Origin: Alentia gelatinosa
Lineage: Eukaryota > Annelida > Polychaeta > Phyllodocida > Polynoidae
DNA length: 64,000 bases
Reading direction: 5' to 3'
Assembly: GCA_950022655.1 (NCBI GenBank)
Contig: OX465584.1
Coordinates: 49,272,723 to 49,336,722 of the forward strand
Of the stretch, positions 1 to 11,984 are shown one piece after another. Numbering within the stretch: the stretch's first letter is position 1; the number at the start of each line of letters is the position of its first letter. The translations under genes were made by a program, and so were the position numbers. A model generated the notes under the pieces. The model was not told the origin of the DNA. It worked only from the letters and a program-made list of their open reading frames with translations, and made no database searches.

Positions 1-1200
1 CTGATGCCAGATCGGTGAATAGAATCAATTCTGGCAGTTGGTATGGATAATGCAATGAGACCACCGACTCATCTTATCACAGACTGATAAAGTAAAAATC
101 TTTATTTTTATTCGTGATCCTCAAGGTTAAGATTAAATCAGTATGCACCTGGAAAATACAGTAGAAAATGACTGAAATGCACCCTAAATGATTATTTGAT
201 ACCGACCTGCAGTCAGTAGCACCACCGAAGGATTTTAAAAGGAACTCAATTAATCAGAGTAATTTTCATCCGCAACTAGAAAATGGCCTTAAGTTAGCCA
301 TCGTCATAGTCATAGCTGGTTAGCAAACAATCTAGCGATGGAAGCAGAATGAATACGAACAAAAATAAGGTTTTTAGAATTCTTGAAAATTCGTTTTAAG
401 ATGGGCGAAACTTTTCTGCAACCACGAAATCGAAACGGAGGGCACCCTACGAAGGCTTGGCCAAAGGCAGGATGCAGCCAGCCCATTTCCATTGACCAAC
501 GAAAATGGCACCAATCCTTTTTAGCTACCTTACAAATGTATCGCTGGTGACTACTGACTGTATATCGGAATCAAATAATCGGTGAGGGAGCAGGGGATGC
601 CTTTTTTCTTTTGTATTTTAAGGTCCATAACGATTAAATGATCATGAAATCTTGAGTCTCATTGATGAAATCAAAGCATATTGATTCTGTCGGTTGTTGA
701 TCAAGTCAGTCGGTGGTGACCTTATTAGATAACCATTTCAAATGCTAGGCTGTTTTCATTCATTGATCTTGCGTCAATGTATATAAAAAATCGATCGATG
801 GTTCCTGACTACAGATCGGTGCGGAATAATCACTCAATGGAAAATAATTGGCCAATGAAAAATGGCCTAAATATCTTACCCAACCTTTACTTTTAGCCCA
901 TGTGTTGTGCGTATCAATAAAGGTGGACAGGAGAATCATGTATTTTCGTATCAAATCTCGTCAGTTTATTTTTTCTTGACTATTTTCATCCGCTGTGACG
1001 TCATACCTCACTCGGGCGGTGACATCTTTGCAAAACTTCCATCGAAGAGAAAAAAACACATTAGGTCCGGTAGAATCTCGGCATATTTGAAGGTAGAAAA
1101 CTGGATAAATTCCTATAAAATGACCACCGTTTTGTTCTAATTTCAGTTCACTTTAAGGACTCTTTTTATAGACCATCAACATCTGCGTGCCTATGGTTCT
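1..1200. other. non-coding, nothing recognised
   Basis: No convincing coding region or known repeat is visible. The short open frames here have no domain-like content. The phrase around 480-530 (a 'CCATTGACCAACGAAAA'-type sequence) resembles the terminal repeat of the MITE at 45.87-46.03 kb, so a diverged relative may lie here. Confidence 0.4.
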
Positions 1201-1203
1201 TTT

Positions 1204-1251
1204 GTGTGTATGTAGGTGTGTGTGTGTGTCTCTCTCTCGCTCTCTCCCTCC

Positions 1252-1289
<38 letters not shown>

Positions 1290-1580
1290 CTCTCTCTCTT
1301 TCCCTTCCTCTTTCTCCGTCTTTCTTCCCCTTTCTCTTTCTCTCTTTCCTCTTCCTTCTCCCTCCCTCTCTCCCCTCTCTCTTTTTCCCTTTCTCTCTCC
1401 CTCTCTACCTCCCTCTCCCTCGCTCTCTCTCTCTGCCTCCGTGTCTCACTCTGTCCCTCTGTCTCTGTCACACTCTCCCTCCTTCCCTACCTCACTACCC
1501 TCTCCCTCTTTCTCTCTCTTTCTTTCTGTGTGTGTGTCTCTCTCTTCCTCTCTCTTCCTTTCTCTGCCTGTCTCTCTCCA
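1204..1580. repeat. CT/GT-rich microsatellite tract
   Basis: A short TG-rich lead-in is followed by about 360 bases of nearly pure pyrimidine, mostly (CT)n interrupted by CCCT, TTTC and CCGT. It is open in several frames on both strands only because of composition; no protein is implied. Confidence 0.95.
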
Positions 1581-1599
1581 GGTCGAGACAACTGTAATA

Positions 1600-2545
1600 G
1601 AAATGTAATCCAGGCTTAAAAAATGCCTGCTAATAACAGGAGGCTTAATAACAGTAAACCACCACAATTAGTCCAGACAGATAATTGGCAGTCTAACCGT
1701 ATTGAATAAAGTTGGCCCACTTCGTCCCTGGGTCTCCTTGGCATACAGAAAAGGGTCTTCATGTATACTCCTAGATTATTCAACGGTCCCGGATTCCATT
1801 TGCCACCCTCACTATCTCTCCCATTCATCATATACCCGGAAATCATCAAAAATGCGTTTTCCATCGTCTCGACTTTGATGAACGGAATCTATCCAGCTAA
1901 CCAGTTAGGTGATCACTATCCATACACACCTCGCGATGCATTCTGATGCATGGTGGGGCTCTGCAATAATAGCACATGATTGATTGTCAAAGAAGGCCTG
2001 TGGTACAGCTTTTTGCATAGGGAGCGTATCGTAGTGCATCCTTTTACCTGTATATTTGTTTCACCCCAAAACCATTCCGACGCACTGCGATATACACAGA
2101 CGGGAGCTATAGATATATGACACAGAAATTCAGCATCATTGAGCGCGTCGGTTTACATCGCGAGGACTGAATTCTGCGTCGGCTTTGGTTAGTGCTTGGT
2201 CTTATGGCCGTGTTCCACTGGACCGACGGTAGCCGATTCCGTAGCCAGACAATCGCCGATTATTATCGGATGCCCTAGAATTTCTCAAATCTTTGAAAAT
2301 GGTCATTTATTAGACTGTTATTATCAGAATTAAATGAATTACAATACGTGAGCTTCCTCTTAAGGGCCCAGGAACAATTGATCGGGTGAGAAATCGGCCT
2401 GGTGGATTGTGCCCTTTAAGCTGACGTTCCGGTGCGATATTGATTTTGTGTCGAGAGTTACATCAAAGTGTATCGGAAGCTCAGTGGAAGTCGGGCCCTA
2501 ATAAGGTGGAGGGCTCGGTAAAGATGGAAAACCACTGTTATGAGC
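1600..2545. other. non-coding, nothing recognised
   Basis: AT-moderate DNA with no supported gene. The phrase near 2205 (GGCCGTGTTCCACTGGACCG) looks like the end of a MITE, but no matching opposite end was found. Confidence 0.35.
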
Positions 2546-2549
2546 TGCT

Positions 2550-2830
2550 TACGACGTATTTATCCCCGTAGATTTAACATTGGGAACTCATATCCAACCC
2601 CCACTGAGTATTTAGAGAAAATGCTGAATGGGGAATTATGTCATAAGGGTTTGCCATTAGTCAATATAAAGGGTTCAGAAACCTATTCAAGTTTAGGGTC
2701 AGAGATCGACCCCATCTCATTTGAATTGCTAAGTAATTCGTGCGGCGTTGCCTTGTGAATAACTATGTGATTTGATCTCGATGGGATACAAGCTCTGACC
2801 CTAAACCTTCTTAGGTTTCCTCTATAGTAT
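2550..2830 (-). mobile_element. MITE, copy 1 (about 285 bp)
   Basis: This segment is a diverged reverse-complement match to 42,898-43,188. Both carry an internal inverted repeat built on a GAGCTCTGACCCT-like motif and on CTATGTGATT(C/T)(A/G)A-type arms around 2695-2810, and both end in GGTTTCCTCTATA (here near 2815-2830). The second copy has a clear TA target duplication, which defines the borders. No coding capacity. Confidence 0.6.
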
Positions 2831-2839
2831 ATGAAAGAG

Positions 2840-4100
2840 TTTGTTAGATACCACATTGATGACGGCATGAAAACAAGACAACTGAACGGGCTTCCAGGAT
2901 TGAGCTAAAAATATGGATCATTACGTCAGTTATCATCTAATAAATTTGATATCACTCAGCCACAATCACAGGATGATACAAAACTAAGACCTAAGTGTTG
3001 TTTAATGTATTTCTCGAGCAAATGTCCCACATCGCCCAGAGGGTCTTAACTCGTCCTTAAGCATCTTCCCGGATGACACCCCTCAGGGGTGTCGTTGGTG
3101 TAGATTTTTCACGAATGACGAATAAAAGGATATTAACCCTCTTAGAATCACATATGAAAATGACAATCTGTGAAGTACTAAAGCAAAGTTTGGGCCTTTT
3201 TTTCAGTGGCTATGGATCTCGATAGAGACACTGTATTTATGTTGTTTATACACAACCCAAATGCACTTTTGGATGGAAGACAAATGTGGAAACATATAAA
3301 GTAAAATAAAGATCTTTAAGAAAAAAACTAAATTGATGAGGAACACTTGCAATCAACGACTCACTGAAATTTATCAGTAGATGGACTGACTCAGGCCTGA
3401 CACCTTGTGGCCGACTTTGGTACTCTGTTCTCAGTGGAGGGGAGGAACATGAAACAGTTGGCAGTGCTGCGGCAAGGAATCAGAATATAGGGAAGGTTTG
3501 TATCATTACCTATCAATTTAAAGGCATATTGGACAAATCACCTTGAAAAGCAAACAAAGATTTTCTAACTGAGATTGACAAATTCTAGAACGAAAAACAC
3601 TATGTTCACATAGGTGTAAATATCCACTGTAACAATTAGAAAAAAAAGCTATATTAAATGAAATCTGAATGCACCTTGCTTGGGGTTGTCCATAAATGAT
3701 GTCATACTTTTTTGGGCAATTTTAGGGAGTTTTAGAGTGTAAACGATTGACTGCCAAAGAGTGTAACCCTACCAATATCTACATATAGCACAGTGAGGAA
3801 AAAAAAATACGTCATAGTAAGCCTTAACATGTTTCTATATATACACACAATGATGTCTAACTGTATTGTGATAGCATGGGGAGCCTATTCACTTTCACTG
3901 CATGAAAACCACCATTTTATTCATATATATGCCATTGCGGAAGTGCATTTATTGGTATCAACAACAGAGAAATGGGAATTGATGAGGTATTTAAACCAGT
4001 ATTGTCCCATAAAAGAAGTAAAAATGAAAACAAAAAAACGAACCTTGGCTAACTGGCGATATAGTGATCCTATTAAAAGACAAAAATAAGTTAATAACTA
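2840..4100. other. non-coding, nothing recognised
   Basis: No supported gene. The phrase near 3687 ('GTCCATAAATGATGTCATAC') resembles a widespread invertebrate MITE end also seen near 54.19 kb. Open frames at 3.8-4.2 kb have no recognisable domain. Confidence 0.35.
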
Positions 4101-4104
4101 AAGC

Positions 4105-5330
4105 AAAAGTAGTGTTTAGTGTTCTAGCAAAAAAGACTGCATATGGAAAGATTTTATAGCCTTCAAGCACTCTGTTATTGGAACTGGGTGTCGAAAATGT
4201 CAAATGATGTTGGTGGTAGTGATAGCAAAATTGGTTATATAACTAGATACGAAGAATACAGAACACTAAATAATAGCTTAAAATGTATCTAAGGGATGCC
4301 AGAATATGACAACATAGCGAAATAAATGCATAGAAAAAGGTTCTGTAGTCTTTAGATACTACTTGTCTTTAGAACTGGTTGTCAGATATTTTGCAGCCTT
4401 TTTCATGTGTGTACTATTAATGACCTCTTTACACATCTGCAATTTTCCACATATTTGTTTGTTATATAATTTAAAAACTATATAATCTTTTCATATACAG
4501 TTTTTTGCTATCTGGCCATATTGTATTATGCCTTAGGAATATTTTGAGGTATTTTAAGGGTTTTGTGATAGCATGTTGCAGGTATATTACCGATTTTGCT
4601 ATCCCTGCCGCTCAAGTTGTTTGACATATCTGAGAGTCAGTATTGAAGACATATACTGTCTAAAGGCTATATGACCTTTATATATGCAGTTTTTTGCTAT
4701 GTTGCCATGTTCTGGCACCCTTATACACATTTTAAGCTATTGTTTAGTGTTCTGTGATCTCAGGATCCAGTTATGCAACCAATTTTTCTATCACTACTGC
4801 CACCGTCATTTGACATTTTCGACACCCAGTTGCAATGACATAGTGACTGAAGGCTATTAAATGTTTTCATATGCGGTCTTTTGCTATGTGGCCATATTGT
4901 GGCATCCTTTAGGAACATTTTGAGCTATTTTTAGTGTTTTGTGATATCAGGTTCCAGGTATATTACAGATTTTGCTCCCCCTGCCATTCATGTTGTTTGA
5001 CATATCTAACAAACAGTACTAAAGACATGTAGTATCTAAAGACTACAGAACTTTTTTATATGCAGTTTTTTGCTATGTTGCCATGTTCTGGCATCCCTTA
5101 GACATATTTTAATCTATTGTTTAAAGTTCTGTACTCTTAGGATCCAGTTATATAACCAATATTGCTAACACTACTGCCACTGTCATTTGATATTTTCGAC
5201 ACCCAGTTCCAATGACATACCATAGTGCCTGAAGGCTATTAAATCTTTTCATATGCAGTTTTTTTGCTATCTGGCCATATTGTGTCATCCCTTAGGAACC
5301 TTTTGATCTTTTTCAGTGTTTTGATTATGT
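4105..5330. repeat. dimeric satellite with an inverted left arm
   Basis: The anchor phrase TTTTTTGCTAT recurs near 4501, 4690, 4879, 5066 and 5261, a spacing of about 187-194 bp. Two unit types alternate (one with CTGGCCATATTGT, one with GTTGCCATGTTCTGGC), making a higher-order dimer of about 376 bp. The segment 4105-4390 is a reverse-complement copy of the same unit, so the whole is a foldback-like structure. A further partial unit lies at 43,275-43,570. Confidence 0.8.
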
Positions 5331-5645
5331 TTGCTGTATTGAGTCCACAAAGGACTGGACTATGGAGTCCAATACCAAAGTTTAATCTAATGAGTCATTG
5401 TAATACTTAAAAGAACACAGAACCAAGTAATGGTTTTCAGCACTCAGAATTATAGGTTTTCAGGCATTTTGACGGGAGGTCTCTACAACAGCTGTTGTCA
5501 TGGTAATCTGATCACCTACCAGAGCGACAACAAGTGGAAATGTTAACTAGAAGGATGGATCTACAAGATTAAACAATAAAACAAATGTTTCCAGGGGGGG
5601 CAGCAGAAATGAAAATTTGGGGTCTTGGCCCAGGGACTACTCTCC
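5320..5645 (+). repeat. dispersed repeat, copy 1
   Basis: About 320 bp matching 42,640-43,270 in reverse complement, from TTTGATTATGTTTGCTGTAT through CAGGCATTTTGACGGGAGG to TGAAAATTTGGGGTCTTGG. It is directly joined to the satellite on its left, and the other copy is joined to a satellite unit as well, so the two belong to one composite repeat family. Confidence 0.8.
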
Positions 5646-5649
5646 TGGA

Positions 5650-6350
5650 AATTTAATGAACCAAGCGGATGACATCACTATCCAGCCTCAATCAAGCGGT
5701 GCGTTTATTCAAACAAACAACTGTATTTTACAACCACCCACCCCACAGCTAGGGCTTAGACTTTTCACACCTATCACTCCTCAAGTCTTGACTTTGATCT
5801 ACTGTATCGACTCCTCTGTTACTCACTTTGGAGTTTTTGTCAGAGATAATAAATGTATTACCTCAATTTCAGCTTCGTGTGAAATATTAACAAAAGACTA
5901 ACAGAACACTTAAACAGTAATAACATCCTGACCCTAGGTCATCTCCTCAATGACAGCGTACAATCGCCTTAATGGGCGTTCTTCCTTGCAGTGTCCTTCA
6001 GGACATAACAGTACAACACTGGACAATACAAAACAAATTTAATGCATCCGTGCATCTCACTCTATGCTGGGATACTTACAGGTAGGTCATATTGTAAAGT
6101 TCTGGTCTATACATCCCTATCGTGGCCATGTAATATTGGTTTCTATGAGAAGAAAGTAATTATCTAAATTACCCCTAATTTTTGAGATACAAATTGGCTG
6201 AATTGGACCAGTCGCCATTTTGGTTAGTAACCTCCTCCCTGATGTTTACAGTATGGCTGCCATGCTTTGAATGGCATATAACTATTATCGCTCAGCTCTA
6301 GTTCCTAGTCTGCCCACATGAGGGCAGGTCGCTGGACACTCTTAGTTGTT
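5650..6350. other. non-coding, nothing recognised
   Basis: No supported gene or RNA. Short open frames lack any domain pattern. Confidence 0.35.
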
Positions 6351-6353
6351 CAG

Positions 6354-6640
6354 TGTCATGATCAGCCTCCTGACATGTCCATGACAGAACGGAACGGGCG
6401 CTCAAGCGGAACGGAGTTGATCTTCCCCTATTGGCTGTTGGTACAACAGCCAATGAGAGCGCAGAGCCCAGAGATGCCAAGCCTGTCATGTCAACCCCCT
6501 GCTAAGTGTATAAAACCAAGACCCATTCCTGTCAATAAACAGTTAGTTAAGTTCTTGACTCATAGTAGTACATAGTACCTCTGTGTTTGAGTTATTCTCT
6601 CTCTTCTTAAGGTCTACTCCTTACACAAGCAGGGCTTGAG
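6354..6640 (+). mobile_element. possible solo LTR or promoter-bearing repeat
   Basis: Within 290 bp there is a TATA-like TATAAAA near 6509, an AATAAA signal near 6533, and a perfect inverted repeat (ATTGGCTGTTG, 3-base loop) near 6429. The segment can be bounded by TGTCATG and CTTACA, as an LTR would be. No target-site duplication or internal retroelement sequence was found, so an ordinary host promoter or another repeat type remains possible. Confidence 0.3.
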
Positions 6641-6889
6641 ACTTAACAATAATTTATGACTCTGCTTCTAGGACATTTCAATCATACGATGATACACGAT
6701 GTCGAAATAATAAGCGTTAGTTACATAATAAGAACAGTCCTCCATATGGGATGGATATAGAAGCAATAATACATCAATGCATGTGGATTCATTAACAACA
6801 ACCTATTACCATTTATGGGGTCGAAGTTACTTGTCTGGTCATCTGACTCAGGCAAACATTGTACATATACTTTCAGGGTGATTTTAATT

Positions 6890-7150
6890 GATTGTATACG
6901 TTTTCCTGCAATAAATGTTTTAATAGCTGTTTTAAATTTCGTCTTATCTCCAATAATTTGAGTATCGGATGGGAGTTGATCCCAAAGTTTTTTGCCATGG
7001 TATAAAGGGCTGTGTTTAATTTTTTTGGTTTTATGTCGTTTAATCAAAAATCTAATTTTATTGCTGTTCCTGGTTATGCCAGTATTTTCAGAGTTTAAAT
7101 GCTTATCGTCATGTTTCCACCAGAACATTATCATTAACAGATGGACACAC
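6890..7150 (-). pseudogene. non-LTR retrotransposon RT C-terminal fragment
   Basis: The minus-strand frame contains the end-of-ORF2 signature of CR1/L2-type LINEs: a basic stretch, then SPLYHGKKLWDQLP, then TKFKTAIKTFI. The same W(N/D)xLP ending is seen in the other LINE copies in this window (36.3, 38.8, 47.0 and 61.4 kb). Only the extreme C-terminus is left; the reading frame runs on past it into unrelated sequence. A dead, 5'-truncated insertion. Confidence 0.7.
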
Positions 7151-7199
7151 CGTCTGAAATACTTTATATGCAACAATACAGATGAAGCCAACTATATAA

Positions 7200-9640
7200 C
7201 CAGCACCAGGCTACACCAAATTCCCAAACCAGTTTATGGCCACTCATACTCAAAATCAGTTACCATTGGATATGTAATGTTAGTTATCACCAGAAATATA
7301 TTGTCATGAGTAGAAACCACGATTTAGTGTCCTTGTTATGTTGTATAGAGGATATAAGGGATATAAAGAGAAACTCACTTAAGCTGAATGTTTCAGTGGA
7401 AATCATCGACTGCCAGGTACTTTATTGTCTGATATGCTGCCAGTATCAACAGCATGTGGCAGCTATATCATCCTCAGGTTCAGTTGCTCAGCTGATAGAA
7501 TTCTATCAGGTAACAGTCAAGGTTATCATGGCCAAATAAAATATATGAGATTAGGATGCAGATTGTCTGATCACAAGGCAGTACTGGCACTTTTTATCCT
7601 TCAACTCCTAATCTCACAATTTTATGTGCTACTGGCTGAGATATATTCCATCACTCTTTATGATAAATCATGTGGACATTCGGAGTAGCATTTCTTTACA
7701 TGTTTGATTTGTCCTCAATCATTACCATTGATGTTATAATATATGTCTGTTATGTGGCCTCTTTTTTTCTTTATACTTCAGGAGAAAACCGTAATAAAAA
7801 GAGAAAGTTTTCAGGTTGACCTAGAACAGACATGTATCTACTACTAATTACATTTAGAGATATTACATAGCATAGTGAGTATGATACCATTTATATTCAT
7901 AAGCTGGTTTGGTGGTACATGAGAGATTTAGGATAACAACAAGCAAAGCAGGAAGAGTTTATATTTTTGTCTATGTATATATCTTTCCAACATGGGTGTG
8001 GGATGCAGCAGGGGATTTCGGGAGGCAATCAAGTCATCTGGTTTTCTGATCCTACTCAGTTTTAACAGATTTGTAAATTGTTAAGACTGGTTCATCGTAG
8101 TGTCCTTTTGTATCAGCAGTGCTAAAAGTCTGTCAGATTGTCAATCTACATCATTTTCATCGGCCAATGGAGACTGGCCCGTAGCGTGAGGAACTTCCGT
8201 GTATGCCAGTGCCAGTACTGTGGATACCTTTTAATTCTCTGAAAATCTGTTGTATGCTCTTTGGAGTTGACCCTATGCATGCACTTAGCTATTACTATGT
8301 GCATGCTTCTGCCATCCTGACAATTTGTGAAGGCTTCTTAAAAGCTTTATAGACAAAACGCAAAAGCTTTCTGGAATCCTGAAAAACAGCTCAAATACAT
8401 GCTATATTATAAACCATCGAGGATATCATCAATCATCTTATAAACGCAGGCATTATATAACCAAATAAATTATGAATAAGCCATCAGTATAATGTACAGC
8501 AGATGAATAAAATGAATTGAAAATTAATTATCTCGATCATGTCCGCAAAGGTGGTAAAAGTAATGATAGAAATGAATGAAATAAAAACAAGGGAATGATA
8601 TATGAAAAGCCCCATTTATTAAAGCAAGTTCAATCATAAAACAAATTACATTCTCTAGAATCCTCCGACAGTACTATTGAGTGCCATCACTCTACTGCCC
8701 AGGACTGGAAATCTACAAGATTTTGGTATCCAGTTGCAGTTTTACATGTCGAAATTTACTTTATTTGAGGAAAAATATGCTTAGCCAACTGATTATATAT
8801 TCACTAAGTTGGTGTTCCAACATGTGGAAGCATACATGTATGTCACTCTTTTGGTACTGATTCTAGTGTATACAAAGGAAATAGCTATGTAACTGGTTAA
8901 CATATGCAAGGTGATCATCTCATTCCCTACAAGCACCTGCAACATATACACATATGGTTGGGCACTTGTAAATCTTGGAAAATGCTACCTTAACTGCAAG
9001 GCATCATTCTATCTGGATCTTGACGTATCGCCTAATGCTGAGTGGTAATGCCTCAAGATATCACATGCACTGATGGGTTAACAAAACATAAAGAAAAGGC
9101 TAAAATAATGTAAATTCTAAAAGCCTCATGTGTGTAAAATTCAGCAGAAATACAGCAACAGATATGTACAATTATTAAAAGTGGTAGACAGACAACTGTT
9201 TAGGAATCATATTGGATAATCAGTTAACCTCTCACACCAACTACAAACTGTTACAAAGGAAAGTTCTATTTTCAGAATTTTGTTCTTGTTACAAAGGAAA
9301 ATAGAGATATAATGTAAATGCACTTATTAATTAGCTCCCTTTTACCTGAATCCATAGCACTGAATATAGTCCAGCGATACAAATAACCCCATAAAAGAAC
9401 AGTACATCATATCAATTGCACAATATCTAAAAAGATCTTGATTAACTGCCTTGAACATATATATATACGTCTTTTACATATTGCCCTGGAAACTAAGAGT
9501 TCAATAAACTCTTTTTTTTAAAACCATATAACCCAGTTTGAATACGTGAACTTAGCTTATACATTTTTTCGTCATCTTACTTCAGTGAATATGATTTTAA
9601 CCATGATTATCATTTATTGACCTCTGCTGACCAACCTATA
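7200..9640. other. non-coding, nothing recognised
   Basis: AT-rich DNA lying downstream of the host gene. Open frames at 7.31-7.69 kb show no known domain. No tandem array, RNA gene or mobile-element end was identified. Confidence 0.35.
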
Positions 9641-9654
9641 TTTCTGCCATATTC

Positions 9655-9935
9655 TGCCATCTTTGTAATTATGTACCACTAACCTTTCACAAAGAGAATC
9701 ACTGACTCTCCATGACTATCTATTATCCATGCCAGTCCCCCTATACAATGCATTCATAACTTTTGCTATATAAAGACGGCTAGAAGCATACAGAACAAAG
9801 TTGTATTGAGAGAGGCATCACATACCCGAAGTACTGATGACCAATTGAGTTTTGAATAGACTTTCTAATGAAAACTGCTAATAAAAGATTGATAAATGAA
9901 AAGATTTGTTTTTAATGTAGTGTCCCCTATGTGCA
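9655..9935 (+). repeat. dispersed repeat shared with 46.45 and 53.87 kb
   Basis: The left part (TAATTATGTACCACTAACCT onward) matches 46,450-46,675, and the right part (AAGTACTGA..CCAATT to GTGTCCCCTATGTGCAGAA) matches 53,865-53,965. At the second locus the two halves are separated by the whole NADAR-carrying LINE plus flanks, which suggests that LINE inserted into a copy of this repeat. Confidence 0.65.
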
Positions 9936-9942
9936 GAAACCG

Positions 9943-10099
9943 GAAGAAGAAGAAGAAGAAGAAGAAGAAGAAGAAGAAGAAGAAGAAGAAGAAGAAGAAG
10001 AAGAAGAAGAAGAAGAAGAAGAAGAAGAAGAAGAAGAAGAAGAAGAAGAAGAAGAAGAAGAAGAAGAAGAAGAAGAAGAAGAAGAAGAAGAAGAAGAAG
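9943..10099 (+). repeat. (GAA)n microsatellite, about 52 copies
   Basis: A pure 157-base GAA tract with no interruption. It produces poly-Glu, poly-Lys, poly-Arg/Ser-type open frames on both strands which are artefacts. It lies about 250 bp downstream of the last recognised coding exon of the host gene. Confidence 0.98.
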
Positions 10100-10336
10100 G
10101 AAGTGATGAAGGCTTAAGTATCAGTTTTTGTGGCATACTGGTGGAGAATAAAAATGAGACTATTGAGTCCTGTGAATTAAGTAATCTTCTTTGTATTTCA
10201 TTGATTGTAAATAGCTTCAGAATTTACCCCTTTTCTTGAAACTCTAAAAAAACATGGGGTCCAATCTTGGTACTGAGTATAAGTACCTAGTCTTCTGTAT
10301 CCATATATCATGGGCGTCTTTCATTTGGTACAGCAA

Positions 10337-10861
10337 CTACTTGCATACCTGAATTTTAAAATGGGATGTAGGGTATCTTTCCACATTGGCACATGAACCA
10401 TTGAAATAATATGAATTAAGGTCTCCATGGAAGAGCTTCACTACCAGGAGGTTAATTGCTGACTGGTCAAAGCGGTGACAGTTTGCATAATGGGTAAAGC
10501 TATTTCTTTTGAAGTGACAGTACAAATTAGAGCCAGGAGGAGATATGCATCTTCTATCTAGGCAACACCTGACAAGTGGCACCATAAACTTCTCAAATAT
10601 CATCTCAGTATTAGCAACAACATAAAACCCTCCTCCTATTTGTGGAAGCTTTTTAAGAAAAGTTATGTCTTCATTCAGGTATATGTGTTTGTACATTTCT
10701 GGGTGTGTGACTGCAAAAGTGGAGTGTCCAGGTCCAGTAAAGAGAGTCATTGCAATCCCACTTTTCTTAATCAATGGTTTCAGCTGAGTCATTACATTTG
10801 GACATGTAATTCTGATTGAAGCATCAAACCATGCAACCACTGGATGATCGAACAGCAACTC
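10337..10861 (-). CDS. DUF1647-like membrane protein, coding exon 4 (main conserved exon)
   Basis: Largest exon of the only convincing host gene here; the full model is exon 1 at 24,168-24,245, exon 2 at 20,629-20,880, exon 3 at 15,457-15,561, and this exon. All junctions are phase 0 with GT-AG borders; the joined product is about 316-320 residues. The exon opens after TTTCAG with ELLFDHP and holds the conserved blocks VVAWFDASIRI, GPGHSTFAVTHPEMY, a Cys-rich middle and CHRFDQSAIN. From memory these match the DUF1647 family, uncharacterised proteins with a glycosyltransferase-like look (the WxDxS block) and an N-terminal membrane anchor. Function is not known; a Golgi glycosyltransferase role is inference. 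The end is uncertain: either the stop at 10,337-10,339 or a donor CAG|GTATGC at 10,349/10,348 leading to a last small exon not found. Confidence 0.75.
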   Translation of the reverse strand, partial: ELLFDHPVVAWFDASIRITCPNVMTQLKPLIKKSGIAMTLFTGPGHSTFAVTHPEMYKHIYLNEDITFLKKLPQIGGGFYVVANTEMIFEKFMVPLVRCCLDRRCISPPGSNLYCHFKRNSFTHYANCHRFDQSAINLLVVKLFHGDLNSYYFNGSCANVERYPTSHFKIQVCK

Positions 10862-10869
10862 CTGAAACA

Positions 10870-11340
10870 GGTTAAAGAAATACACAAGTAAAAGACTATC
10901 TAAACTATTTCTGCATTGATGTATAAGAACACATAATTTATGAGTATGTTCATTATCTTTAAAAATATGCTATGACAGTGGATCCATGTAAATGTATGAT
11001 ATAAAGGAGTGATTATATTATATGTGGATATAGGTTGGCAAATTTCCTTTCTCACTATTTAGGAAATCTTTAGATTATTCCAGTTGGGGTAGAGTCATTC
11101 AGGATTCCTTTCATTAGTGACTTGTACTCTTTATATGTAGCAGTATTCCTCACCACAGCTGGCATAGCTAGGTTATGAAAAATACCAAGTATTCCAGGCT
11201 TCTCATATATGTTCATGAATCTACTCAAAATTCTGAATTGAAAAAATAGAAAGTATTGTGAAAAAAGGACAGGCTAGCTGGCAGGCCAGCTGGCTTGTTG
11301 CTTATTTATTGTAATCTATTTTTAATTCAGAATGTTTAGA
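10870..11340 (-). other. intron 3 of the DUF1647-like gene, 3' part
   Basis: Intronic DNA just upstream of exon 4's acceptor. Nothing else recognised apart from a short palindromic GGCTAGCTGGCAGGCCAGCTGGC-type phrase near 11,270-11,295. Confidence 0.45.
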
Positions 11341-11343
11341 CAG

Positions 11344-11480
11344 ATACCCTACCCCTACCCCTACCCCTACCCCTATACCTAACACTTAACCTTACCCTAC
11401 CCTATCCCTAACCCTGACCTTGCCCTTACCCTAACCCTACTTTTAACCCTAACCCTTCCCTAACCCTTCCTCAACCCTGG
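11344..11480 (+). repeat. interstitial telomere-like C-rich tract
   Basis: Starts with repeated CCCTAC, then mixed CCCTAAC, CTTACCC and CCTATCC variants, the C-strand form of TTAGGG. It is degenerate and intronic. A second shorter tract of the same kind lies at 14,825-14,895. Confidence 0.75.
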
Positions 11481-11984
11481 CTTAGTGACAGGGCTGTTAC
11501 GCGACTAAGTGGTTTTTGCATTTTTCATTCAGAATTTTCAGTTTTCTCTCAAAATTTTCAGAATGCGACCGTGGTTGGTTGGTGGTAGTCAGATGACCTA
11601 GATCCCATGATTTCTTTGGCTGTCTGTACGGACAAAGACAATTGAACCTGTGTTTTAACCAATCCTTGGAGGTTTTGTTCCAGGGACCTGTTTCACTAGT
11701 TCCGAGACACTGAACAACTGGAGACATAAACAACGGCAGCAACAGCGGCAGTAATAGCGCAAGAAGTTCTTTCTTGTTGCAAAAGCAATGTCACTGCTCC
11801 CCTTGTTGGTGTCACTGTTGGTGACATGCTGTTTACAAACAGTACAAGTCTCGCTGCTGGTGTCGCCAGTATGTCGCTACCACCTAAAATCATGTGTTCT
11901 CATGTGTTACACAATGTGAGTTTGCCTGTGGGACATATTTTCTATATGTGGGTTAATAATGATGTAAAGGCTAATCAAAAACAC

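Noticed and set aside
1166..1667. Arg/Glu-rich and Ser/Leu-rich frames
   Set aside because: Artefacts of the CT-rich microsatellite on both strands.
9896..10239. Poly-Lys, poly-Glu and poly-Ser frames
   Set aside because: Artefacts of the pure GAA tract.
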